Positions 15,377-23,464 of a stretch of DNA of 64,000 nucleotides are shown here, in pieces. Under the pieces are notes generated by a model. That model searched no databases. It was not told where the DNA came from and saw only the letters and a list, made by a program, of their open reading frames with translations. A program made the translations under genes and the position numbers. The stretch's first letter is position 1. Every line of letters begins with the position of its first letter. This DNA comes from VAZQ01 sp050179645 (GTDB lineage: Bacteria; Pseudomonadota; Alphaproteobacteria; Rhizobiales; Xanthobacteraceae): NCBI GenBank assembly GCA_050179645.1, contig JBFXEX010000010.1, forward strand, positions 1 to 64,000, written 5' to 3'.

Positions 15377-17268
15377 GCGGTGCGCCTCCGCGCCGGACGC
15401 CGCTGGGTCTCGACCTCGGCATGCTCTTCGAACAACTCGGCCAGCTTGTCGGTCATGGCGCCGCCAAGCTCCTCGGCATCGACGATGGTGACGGCGCGCC
15501 GGTAGTACCGCGTCACGTCGTGGCCGATACCGATGGCGATGAGTTCGACCGGCGAGCGCTGCTCGATCTCCTCGATCACCCAACGCAGGTGGCGTTCGAG
15601 ATAGTTGCCGGGATTGACCGACAGCGTCGAATCGTCGACCGGCGCGCCGTCCGAGATCATCATCAGGATGCGGCGCTGCTCGCTGCGGGCCAAAAGACGT
15701 TTATGTGCCCAGTCGAGTGCCTCGCCGTCGATGTTCTCCTTGAGCAGCCCCTCGCGCATCATCAGCCCGAGATTCTTGCGCGCGCGGCGCCAAGGTGCGT
15801 CGGCCGACTTGTAGATGATGTGGCGCAAATCGTTGAGCCGTCCCGGATTGGCCGGCTTGCCGGCCGCGAGCCAGGCTTCCCGCGACTGGCCGCCTTTCCA
15901 GGCCCGAGTGGTGAAGCCCAGAATCTCCACCTTGACGCCACAGCGCTCCAGCGTGCGGGCGAGGATATCGGCGCAGGTCGCCGCCACGGTGATCGGGCGT
16001 CCCCGCATTGATCCCGAATTGTCGAGCAGCAACGTCACCACGGTGTCGCGGAAGGTCGTGTCCTTCTCCTGCTTGAACGACAAGGCGTGCAGCGGGTCCA
16101 TGATGATGCGCGGCAGCCGCGCCGGATCGAGCATGCCTTCTTCGAGGTCGAACTCCCAAGCGCGATTCTGCTGCGCCATCAGCCGGCGCTGCAGCCGGTT
16201 GGCGAGCCGCGCCACCACGCCTTGCAGGTGCGAAAGCTGCTTGTCGAGATAGCCGCGCAGCCGGTCTAGTTCTTCGGGCTCGCACAAGTCCTCGGCCGGA
16301 ACCACCTCGTCATGCTTGACGACGAACGGATGATAGTCAGGACCGCGCGGCTCGTTCTGGCCGTGGCGGCGGGGACGGCGGGGCTCGGCCGGAGTTTCGG
16401 AATCGCCCATCTCGGCGTCTTCGGCCATCTCGGCCGATAGCGCCTCGGAGGCTTCGGCGGTCGATTCCGACATGTCTTCGCCGGTGGCATCGGCCTCGTC
16501 CATGCGGGTCTGCATGTCCTCGGACTCAGCGCCCTGGCCGTCTTCGCCGTTCTCCTCCTTACGGCGTTCCTGCTCGCCCTCCTCGCCCTCTTCTTCGTCG
16601 GATTCGGTCGAGCGGTCGTCGCCCATGTCGAGGCTGTCGAGCAGATCGTGCACCACGTCGCCAAAATCCGCCTGCTGCTCCATGAGCCGCTCCAGCCGGT
16701 CGAGTTCGCGCCCGGCACGGTCTTCGATCAGCGGCCGCCAGAGATCGACCAGCTTCTTGGCGGCCGGTGGCGGCGCCTGACCGGTGAGGCGTTCGCGCAC
16801 CATCATGGCGACAGCCTCTTCGATCGGCGCATCGGCGCGGTCGGTGACTTCGTCGAACTTGCCGCGATGAAAGCGGTCGTCGATCATGGCGGCGAGATTC
16901 TTCGCCACGCCCGACATGCGCCGCGCGCCAATCGCTTCTACGCGCGCCTGTTCGACCGCCTCGAACACCGCCCTCGCCTGTTGTCCGCCCGGCACCAGCT
17001 TGCGATGGACGCCGGGATCGTGACACGCCAGCTTGAGCGCAATGGCATCGGCGTGGCCGCGCACGATCGCCGCATCGGGGCCCGAGAGCTTGCGCGGCGG
17101 CTCGGGCAGGCGGGCCTTGCCGCTGATGATGCCGGGACGTTCGGCGGCGAACGCGACCTCAAGATCGGGCTTGCGCGCGATGGCACGCAGACAGCCGGTG
17201 ACCGCGCGCTTGAACGGCTCGGTCGGGGATTCCTTGGCGGGACTCTTGCCTTTGAGATTCGAGGTCAT
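15373..17268 (-). CDS. cobT: Cobaltochelatase subunit CobT
   Basis: A 631-residue protein. The C-terminal von Willebrand A domain has the MIDAS motif DNSGSM at residues 416-421 and the later MMISDGAPVDDST. The N-terminal part carries the CobT-specific helical region. Residues about 215-295 are an extreme acidic linker (runs of E and D), as in CobT and the magnesium chelatase subunit BchD. With CobS and CobN it inserts cobalt into hydrogenobyrinic acid a,c-diamide in aerobic cobalamin synthesis. Its start overlaps the stop of the DUF502 gene by ATGA, and its own stop overlaps the start of the next gene. CobN is not in the window. Confidence 0.97.
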   Translation of the reverse strand: MTSNLKGKSPAKESPTEPFKRAVTGCLRAIARKPDLEVAFAAERPGIISGKARLPEPPRKLSGPDAAIVRGHADAIALKLACHDPGVHRKLVPGGQQARAVFEAVEQARVEAIGARRMSGVAKNLAAMIDDRFHRGKFDEVTDRADAPIEEAVAMMVRERLTGQAPPPAAKKLVDLWRPLIEDRAGRELDRLERLMEQQADFGDVVHDLLDSLDMGDDRSTESDEEEGEEGEQERRKEENGEDGQGAESEDMQTRMDEADATGEDMSESTAEASEALSAEMAEDAEMGDSETPAEPRRPRRHGQNEPRGPDYHPFVVKHDEVVPAEDLCEPEELDRLRGYLDKQLSHLQGVVARLANRLQRRLMAQQNRAWEFDLEEGMLDPARLPRIIMDPLHALSFKQEKDTTFRDTVVTLLLDNSGSMRGRPITVAATCADILARTLERCGVKVEILGFTTRAWKGGQSREAWLAAGKPANPGRLNDLRHIIYKSADAPWRRARKNLGLMMREGLLKENIDGEALDWAHKRLLARSEQRRILMMISDGAPVDDSTLSVNPGNYLERHLRWVIEEIEQRSPVELIAIGIGHDVTRYYRRAVTIVDAEELGGAMTDKLAELFEEHAEVETQRRPARRRTA

Positions 17269-17945
17269 GGCTGCTTCAGGGACGGAGTGAGTTGGCTGTT
17301 CGACGGTTGGGTGACAAGCGGAGGCTTCTTGGGTCCAGATACGCCCATCGATACGTAGATCGTCATGAGTTCCTCGACCCCCATTTCGGCCGGCTTGATC
17401 CAGGATGCCGGAACGTAGATCAGGCCGCCACCCACCGGCACCGGCGCGGACGGAACCAGAATCGAATAGTACTTCTCGTCACCGATCATCGTGGCATCCG
17501 GCGACGGCAGGAGTGCCAGCACGGCGGCGCTGTTGCCGGGGCCGCCGAAAAAGCACCACACCGGGCTCATGCTCTTGAGGCCGTCGCCCTGCTTGCGGTC
17601 GACCAGCCCGACAAACCGCTTGGTCAGGTCGTAGACGTTGCTCACCAGCGGAATGCGCCGCATCACCCAGTCGATCAGCCCCGACAGGTACCGCTCCATC
17701 CGGGTCTCGACCATGAGGCCGAGAAAATAGATGGCGGTGACCAGGATCACCATGCCGATCACATAGGCGGCGATCGGCGAGGTCGAGAAGCCGAGCCCGA
17801 TCGCGGTCAGCAGGCGGCCGAACACGCTGCCCGGACCGACGAACTGATAGATGAAGGTGCCGAGCCAGGCGACGAGCGCAATCGTGATCGCCACCGGCAG
17901 CAGGACCAACAGCCCCGACAGCAGCGTGGGAATGAACCGTATCAT
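17265..17945 (-). CDS. DUF502 family membrane protein
   Basis: A 226-residue integral membrane protein with two clear transmembrane segments: residues about 5-35 (LLVLLPVAITIALVAWLGTF) and about 58-80 (AYVIGMVILVTAIYFLGLMV). The rest is the DUF502 pattern: RIPLVSNVYDLTKRF, then VLVPSAPVPVGGGLIYVPASWI and MTIYVSMG. The family's biochemical role is not established. Unusually it is placed between cobS and cobT and its stop overlaps the cobT start by ATGA, so the three genes are likely one transcript. A function in cobalamin synthesis is not implied by the sequence. Confidence 0.9.
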   Translation of the reverse strand: MIRFIPTLLSGLLVLLPVAITIALVAWLGTFIYQFVGPGSVFGRLLTAIGLGFSTSPIAAYVIGMVILVTAIYFLGLMVETRMERYLSGLIDWVMRRIPLVSNVYDLTKRFVGLVDRKQGDGLKSMSPVWCFFGGPGNSAAVLALLPSPDATMIGDEKYYSILVPSAPVPVGGGLIYVPASWIKPAEMGVEELMTIYVSMGVSGPKKPPLVTQPSNSQLTPSLKQP

Positions 17946-18011
17946 GGGACACCGAACGAGTTACGGGCGAACTCCGATGCGGTGCGCGCGGCCACGCGAA
18001 CTGAAACCGGA

Positions 18012-18998
18012 TCAGGTCAAGGCGACGTTGACCGACGACTCCGGCAGCTCCTGGCCGAAGCAGCGCTGGTAGAACTCGGCGACGATCGGCCGCTCCAGTT
18101 CGTCGCACTTGTTGACGAACGTGAGCCGGAAGGCAAAGCCGATGTCCTTGAAGATGTCGGCGTTCTCCGCCCAGGTGATGACGGTGCGCGGGCTCATGAC
18201 GGTGGAGATGTCGCCGTTCATGAAGGCGTTGCGCGTAAGGTCGGCGACCCGCACCATCCTGCTGACGATGTCGCGGCCCTGATCGGTGCGATAGTGCTTC
18301 GCTTTGGCGAGCACGATCTCGACTTCATTGTCGTGCGGCAGGTAGTTCAGCGTGGTGACGATTGACCAGCGGTCCATCTGCGCCTGGTTGATCTGCTGGG
18401 TGCCGTGGTAGAGGCCGGAGGTGTCGCCGAGCCCGACCGTGTTGGCGGTCGCGAACAGCCGGAACGCCGGATGGGGGCGGATCACACGGCTCTGGTCGAG
18501 CAACGTGAGGCGGCCGGAGGATTCCAAGACCCGCTGGATCACGAACATCACGTCCGGACGGCCGGCATCGTACTCGTCGAAGCATAGCGCGACGTTATGC
18601 TGATAGGCCCATGGCAGGATGCCGTCGCGGAACTCGGTGACCTGGAGGCCGTCCTTGATGACGATGGCGTCCTTGCCGATCAGATCGATACGGCTGATGT
18701 GGCTGTCTAGATTGACGCGCACGCACGGCCAGTTCAGACGGGCCGCCACCTGTTCGATATGGGTCGACTTGCCGGTGCCGTGATAGCCCGAGACGATCAC
18801 ACGGCGGTTGTGAGCGAAGCCCGCCAGGATCGCCAGCGTGGTCGCCCGATCGAACCGGTAATCCTCATCGACATCCGGGACATAGTCGTCGCCTTCCGAG
18901 TAGGCCGGGACCTCCATGTCGCTGTCGAACCCGAATAATTGACGGACCGACACCTTGATATCGGGCAGGCCGGCGACCTCTTGCGTTGCGGCAGTCAT
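18012..18998 (-). CDS. cobS: Cobaltochelatase subunit CobS (AAA+ ATPase)
   Basis: A 328-residue AAA+ ATPase. Walker A is GYHGTGKS at residues 71-78, Walker B is VALCFDEYDAGRPDV near 137-151, and the sensor-1 region is FRLFATANTVGLGDTSGLYHG. The protein forms hexameric rings with CobT and powers cobalt insertion by CobN. The N-terminal 50 residues (SVRQLFGFDSDMEVPAYSEGDDYVPD) are typical of CobS. It opens the run cobS, DUF502, cobT, phytase-like gene, all on the minus strand, with 66 bases between it and DUF502. Confidence 0.97.
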   Translation of the reverse strand: MTAATQEVAGLPDIKVSVRQLFGFDSDMEVPAYSEGDDYVPDVDEDYRFDRATTLAILAGFAHNRRVIVSGYHGTGKSTHIEQVAARLNWPCVRVNLDSHISRIDLIGKDAIVIKDGLQVTEFRDGILPWAYQHNVALCFDEYDAGRPDVMFVIQRVLESSGRLTLLDQSRVIRPHPAFRLFATANTVGLGDTSGLYHGTQQINQAQMDRWSIVTTLNYLPHDNEVEIVLAKAKHYRTDQGRDIVSRMVRVADLTRNAFMNGDISTVMSPRTVITWAENADIFKDIGFAFRLTFVNKCDELERPIVAEFYQRCFGQELPESSVNVALT

Positions 18999-19175
18999 TG
19001 ATCCTCCGTGGTCTCGGCCGCGACCGAGACCCGTGTCGGTCGGTTACAAAGAGTTGCGGATACGAACAAACTAGCAGATCGCGGTCTGGCAGCGAAAGCC
19101 GCCCGGACGGCCAACAGGCTTGCGCTATCAGATAGCCGCGGCGCGCCGGGCACGCAACTGCCGGTTTCGGGCCGC

Positions 19176-19781
19176 TCAGCGGAAACCGATGGATTTCAAA
19201 TAGTTATAAGCCTGGATGATTTCCCGCAAGCGGTCCTCGGTGGAGCGATCGCCGCCGTTGGCGTCGGGATGGTGGCGCTTCACAAGGGTCTTGAACCGGG
19301 TTTTGATCTCGACCGTGGTGGCGTCGGCCTCGAGGCCCAGCGCTTCGAAGGCTTTGCGGGCGGCATTACCGACCATGGGGCTGTCGCTTTTCGCCCGCTC
19401 GGGCCCACGCGCCCGGCCGGCGGCGGCGCCGAACTCGCGCTGAAGGCCGAGCGGATCGTGGGCACCCGCAGCGTCGGTCTTGCCGCCCCCGTTCATGCCC
19501 ATCTTCCAGGTCGGGCGGTGGCCGGTGGTGGCATCGCGCTGGTACTTGGCGATGTCGTCGGTGCTCATGCCGGCGAAGAAATTGTACGAATGGTTGTATT
19601 CGCGCACATGCGCGAGACAGAACCGCCAGTACTCGTTCTCGCGCATCCGCCCCTTCGGGGCGCGATGGGTCCCCGATCCGTCGCAGCCCGGCCATTCGCA
19701 GGCAGGCGCATCCGTGCGGATGCGCCGGTCCTTGGTGGGCTTGACCTTGATCCGGTCGAACAGGGGTGAATCGTTTTTCAT
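19176..19781 (-). CDS. J-domain protein (C-terminal DnaJ domain)
   Basis: A 201-residue protein. The J domain is at the C-terminus (about residues 140-201): KAFEALGLEADATTVEIKTRFKTL split over helices I and II, then the essential HPD in KRHHPDANGG, then REIIQAYNYLKSIGF. The first 130 residues hold a Cys/His-containing motif (CEWPGCDGSGTHRAPKGR) and YWRFCLAHVREYNHSYNFF, characteristic of this family near cobS in Hyphomicrobiales. It should act as a co-chaperone that recruits DnaK to a specific client. ATG at 19781 is used; the frame is open for 31 more codons without a good ribosome site. Divergent from bolA. Confidence 0.92.
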   Translation of the reverse strand: MKNDSPLFDRIKVKPTKDRRIRTDAPACEWPGCDGSGTHRAPKGRMRENEYWRFCLAHVREYNHSYNFFAGMSTDDIAKYQRDATTGHRPTWKMGMNGGGKTDAAGAHDPLGLQREFGAAAGRARGPERAKSDSPMVGNAARKAFEALGLEADATTVEIKTRFKTLVKRHHPDANGGDRSTEDRLREIIQAYNYLKSIGFR

Positions 19782-19910
19782 GACCCTACAATATGCGCGC
19801 GCGACGATGACGCCTTCAAGTCTTGACAACAGCGAATGAGCCGCGAATGAGCGAAATTCGGACCGCGGTCGCACATTGACGACGGTCCACGCCAGCCGCT
19901 ATGCGGGGGC

Positions 19911-20186
19911 ATGACGGTCCGCGATCTCATTGCCGGGAAGTTAACAACAGCCTTCGCGCCAGAGCGGCTCGAGGTGCTCGACGAATCGCACCGGCATGTC
20001 GGGCATGCCGGCCATCGGCCGGGCGGCGAGACCCACTTTAGAGTTCATATCGTGTCGGACTCGTTCCGGGGAAAGAGCCGGCTGGAACGGCATCGCATGG
20101 TCAACGCGGCCCTTTCGGGCGAACTGGCCGGCGGTGTCCATGCGCTCGCCATTCAGGCTAACGCGCCGGGCGAACCAGGCGCGTAG
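19911..20186 (+). CDS. bolA: BolA family protein
   Basis: A 91-residue BolA protein: LTTAFAPERLEVLDESHRH, then GGETHFRVHIVSDSF and the signature SRLERHRMVNAAL (residues about 56-68). BolA proteins bind monothiol glutaredoxins and Fe-S clusters, or act as transcription regulators under stress. The His of the Grx-facing surface (SHRH) and the conserved His in RHRMV are present. The gene is divergent from the J-domain gene and upstream of livG, which is convergent to it. It is a typical single gene in this neighbourhood. Confidence 0.93.
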   Translation: MTVRDLIAGKLTTAFAPERLEVLDESHRHVGHAGHRPGGETHFRVHIVSDSFRGKSRLERHRMVNAALSGELAGGVHALAIQANAPGEPGA

Positions 20187-20255
20187 CCAAGCGCCGCGCG
20201 AGGTTCGCCGCCTTGACGATTTCGCTCAATCGCACTGTTCTCGATGTCATGGGCG

Positions 20256-21056
20256 TCAATCGCCGTGGCCGACGCCCAGATAAGCGTCGATCACCCCTTG
20301 ATTCTCTTGCACCTCGGTTGGCGTCCCGTCGGCAATCTTGACGCCGTGGTCGAGCACCACGACGCGATCGGACAAATCCATCACCACGCCCATGTCGTGC
20401 TCGATCAGCGCGATGGTGGTGCCGTAATAGGCATTGAGGTCGAGGATGTAGCGGCACATGTCCTCCTTCTCCTCGACATTCATGCCGGCCATCGGTTCGT
20501 CGAGCAGCAGGAGATCGGGCTCCATGGCGAGCGCGCGGGCAAGCTCGACGCGCTTCTGCAGGCCGTATGGCAGCTGTCCGACTTGGACCTTGCGGATGTG
20601 GGGGATCTTCAGGAAGTCGATGATCTCTTCCACCCGGTGGCGATGCGCGACCTCTTCGCGCAGCGCCGGCCCGACGCGGATGAGCTGCCAGAACAGTCCG
20701 CGCCGCATCTTCAGCGTACGGCCGGTCATGATGTTGTCGAGCGCCGTCATGCCCTTGAATAACGCCACGTTCTGGAACGTGCGGGCGATGCCGCCGCGAG
20801 CCGCATCGTACGGACGCATGCGTCGGCGCGCCCTGCCCTTGAAGGTGATGCGGCCTTCCTGCGGATGATAGAAGCCGTTGATGACGTTGAGCATCGACGT
20901 CTTGCCGGCGCCATTCGGCCCGATGATCGCGCGGATTTCGCCCTGGCGAATGTTGAACGAGACGCCGCTCACCGCCTTGACGCCGCCGAACGACAGCGAC
21001 ACGTCCTCGACCGACAGCAGGATGTCGCTGGCGGCGGCCTCGGCCGGCGCTCTCAT
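20256..21056 (-). CDS. livG: Branched-chain-type ABC transporter ATP-binding protein LivG
   Basis: A 266-residue ABC ATPase. Walker A is GPNGAGKT at residues 46-53. A variant signature LPYGLQKRVELARAL and Walker B DLLLLDEPMAGMN lie around 163-192, followed by ALIEHDMGVV with the switch His. The MAGMN extension and the DLSDRVVVLDHG ending are the LivG type rather than LivF. The family energises uptake of amino acids, amides or aromatic acids via LivHM. It is downstream of an acyl-CoA synthetase gene on the minus strand. The other Liv genes, which lack livG, are about 20 kb away at 41.3-45.6 kb. Confidence 0.94.
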   Translation of the reverse strand: MRAPAEAAASDILLSVEDVSLSFGGVKAVSGVSFNIRQGEIRAIIGPNGAGKTSMLNVINGFYHPQEGRITFKGRARRRMRPYDAARGGIARTFQNVALFKGMTALDNIMTGRTLKMRRGLFWQLIRVGPALREEVAHRHRVEEIIDFLKIPHIRKVQVGQLPYGLQKRVELARALAMEPDLLLLDEPMAGMNVEEKEDMCRYILDLNAYYGTTIALIEHDMGVVMDLSDRVVVLDHGVKIADGTPTEVQENQGVIDAYLGVGHGD

Positions 21057-21126
21057 GTCCGATCACCGAACGCGCAAGGAAGTAGGGCGCAATTGTTTGC
21101 AACGATAGCCGCCGCGAACTCCATCT

Positions 21127-21230
21127 GCTCCCTCCCCCCATGCGGGGGAGGGTTGGGGAGGGGGGTGATCGCGAGTCCTGAACTTGCCGCCACCCCCCTT
21201 CCTGTCCCTCCCCCGCAGGGGGGGAGGGGA
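21127..21230. repeat. Double C/G-rich hairpin (REP-pair-like)
   Basis: Two hairpins, CCCTCCCCC/GGGGGAGGG near 21129-21153 and CCCTCCCCC/GGGGGAGGG near 21206-21228, face each other across a spacer. Inner sequences (GGGGAGGGGGGTG and CACCCCCCTTCC) are also complementary, so the whole element is a large imperfect palindrome. It fills the gap between the synthetase gene and livG and may modulate read-through or messenger stability. Confidence 0.8.
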
Positions 21231-21255
21231 CGATGTGGCACGACCTGTGGCCGTC

Positions 21256-23256
21256 TCATGCGGCCTTCTCCAGCGACGGTGGCACTGGGACGACATCGAC
21301 ATCGCGAATCTTGACGCGCGCCGAGAGCGCGCCCTTGCGGCCGTCCTCGAACGTCACCTCGGTCGAGATGTCGGCCTCGATCGAACCGTCGTAGAACGCG
21401 CTGATGAGCGGTGCATAGCGTTCAGCAACGAAGCCGCGGCGGACCTTCTGGGTGCGGGTGACTTCGCCGTCGTCGGCATCGAGTTCCTTGTGCAGGATCA
21501 GGAACCGTCGGATCTGCGCGCCCGCCATCGCCTTCTCTTCGACGAGCGCGCGGTTGACGGCTGCGACGTGCCCGGCGAGCAGGTCATACACCTTCGGATG
21601 CCCGGCGAGTTCCTGGTAGGAGCCGTAGACGATGTTGTTGCGCTCGGCCCAGTTGCCGACCGCCGTCAGGTCGATGTTGAGCATGACGCAAACGAAGTCG
21701 CGCTGGTCGCCGTACACGACCGCCTCGCGGATGTTCGGATAGAACTTCAGCTTGTTCTCGATGTATTTCGGCGCGATCAGCGTACCGTCGTTGAGCCGGC
21801 CGACGTCCTTGGCGCGGTCGATGATGCGCAAATGACCGGTGCGCGGATCGAAGAAACCGGCGTCGCCGGTCTTGATGAAGCCGTCCGGCATGGTGACCTC
21901 GGCGGTCTTGGCCTCGTCCTTGAAATAGCCGACAAACATACCTGGCGACTTGAACAGCACCTCACCGTTGTCGGCGATGCGCAGTTGCACGTTCGGCATC
22001 ACCGGCCCGACCGTGTCGGAGAAAATCTGCCCGTCGGGCTGCGCGGTAAGATAGAGGAAGGCTTCGGTCTGGCCGTAGAGCTGTTTCAGGTTGAGTCCGA
22101 TCGACCGGAAGAACGAGAACAGGTCGGGGCCGATCGCCTCGCCGGCCGTATAGGCGGTGCGCACACGCGCAAGCCCAAGGACATTTTTGAGCGGCCCGTA
22201 GATCAGGAATTCCCCAAGCCCATAGGCCAGCCGGCCGGTGAGCGGCACCGGTTCGCCGTTGAGAATCCTCTCGCCGTGCCGGCGCGCGACCGCCAGGAAA
22301 CGGTGGAACATCCACCGCTTCACCGCACCGGCATCTTCCATCCGGATCATCACGCGGGTCAGCATCTGTTCGAATACCCGCGGCGGCGCGAAATAAAACG
22401 TCGGCCCGATCTCCTTCATGTCGGCCGTTACGGTCTCGCCACTCTCCGGACAGGCCAGACAGAACGCCGCCACCAGCGCCTGCGCGTAATTGAGGTAGTG
22501 GTCGCCCACCCAGGCGAGCGGCAGGTAAGCGAGCGCCTCGTCCCGCTCGGTCAGCTTGTCGAACGCAACGGTGTCGGATGCCGCCCTGATGCAGCCGATG
22601 GCCGTGAGCACGACGCCCTTCGACTGGCCGGTGGTTCCGGACGTGTAGAGAATGATCGACGGATCGGCCCCCTTGCCCGCGGCGATCTCATCGTCCAGCC
22701 ACTTGCCGAGCGCGGCATCCCCGACGAGGGCCGCCCGGCCGTCCTTGATAACCTCCTCAATGGAGTGCAGCCGCGAATGATCGTAGTCGCGCAGCCCGCG
22801 CGGTTCATCATAGATGACACCTTCGAGCTTGGGCAGCCGCTCGGAGACGGCGAGAATCTTATCGACCTGCTCCTGGTCCTCGACTGCGGCGAAGCGCACG
22901 TCCGCGTGCGCCAGCACATAGGCCAGTTCTTCGGCAACCGCATCCGCATAGACCGGCACCGGAATGGCGCCGAGCGCCTGCGCGGCGGTGACCGACCAGT
23001 AGAGCTTGGGCCGGTTCGAGCCGACGATCGCGATGGCGTCGCCGCGCTTGAGGCCAAGCCGAGACAGCCCGGTCGCATAGGCTCGCACTTCGGACAGGAC
23101 CTGGGCCCAGGTCCAGACCTGCCAGATGCCGAGATCCTTGTGCCGGTACGCTGGCCGGTCGCCGAAGCGCGCCGCATTGCGGATCAGCAACTTCGGAAAC
23201 GTATCGGGCTGCGCGCTGGCCCCGTCCTCCACGGTGTCCCTCCGGTCGCCGGCCAT
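21256..23256 (-). CDS. AMP-binding long-chain acyl-CoA synthetase
   Basis: A 666-residue adenylate-forming enzyme. The AMP-binding P-loop is ILYTSGTTGQSKGVVLT, the A5 region is LKQLYGQTEAFLYLT, and the A7/A8 core is YFKDEAKTAEVTMPDGFIKTGD, followed by GHLRIIDRAKDVGRLNDG. The N-terminus and length (about 660) match the long-chain acyl-CoA synthetases found beside Liv transporter genes; they activate fatty or aromatic acids with ATP and CoA. ATG at 23256 is used; an extension to 23328 is possible but has no better ribosome site. Next on the same strand is livG, so the uptake system may bring in its substrate. Confidence 0.9.
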   Translation of the reverse strand: MAGDRRDTVEDGASAQPDTFPKLLIRNAARFGDRPAYRHKDLGIWQVWTWAQVLSEVRAYATGLSRLGLKRGDAIAIVGSNRPKLYWSVTAAQALGAIPVPVYADAVAEELAYVLAHADVRFAAVEDQEQVDKILAVSERLPKLEGVIYDEPRGLRDYDHSRLHSIEEVIKDGRAALVGDAALGKWLDDEIAAGKGADPSIILYTSGTTGQSKGVVLTAIGCIRAASDTVAFDKLTERDEALAYLPLAWVGDHYLNYAQALVAAFCLACPESGETVTADMKEIGPTFYFAPPRVFEQMLTRVMIRMEDAGAVKRWMFHRFLAVARRHGERILNGEPVPLTGRLAYGLGEFLIYGPLKNVLGLARVRTAYTAGEAIGPDLFSFFRSIGLNLKQLYGQTEAFLYLTAQPDGQIFSDTVGPVMPNVQLRIADNGEVLFKSPGMFVGYFKDEAKTAEVTMPDGFIKTGDAGFFDPRTGHLRIIDRAKDVGRLNDGTLIAPKYIENKLKFYPNIREAVVYGDQRDFVCVMLNIDLTAVGNWAERNNIVYGSYQELAGHPKVYDLLAGHVAAVNRALVEEKAMAGAQIRRFLILHKELDADDGEVTRTQKVRRGFVAERYAPLISAFYDGSIEADISTEVTFEDGRKGALSARVKIRDVDVVPVPPSLEKAA

Positions 23257-23464
23257 TCGCCGGAAGCCCTGGACCGCGTGCCAATTCGCGATGAACCAGT
23301 GCCGCCGTTGGCCGACGGTCGAGCTCAATTGAAGGATGGGCAGCTGCCCGAGGTCAAGTCAGCAAATCGTGCGTGGGAATCCGCGCGTAGAATGATGAGG
23401 CCTTCGGGAATGCGAACGTTGAATTGGACCACCGGCGCGTTCGCGACAGGAATCGCGCGGACAA

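Noticed and set aside
23380..23445. Possible remnant of the dispersed repeat (AATGATGAGGCCTTCGGGAATGCGAAC)
   Set aside because: Shares only short pieces with module A; no arms pair and no linker is present.
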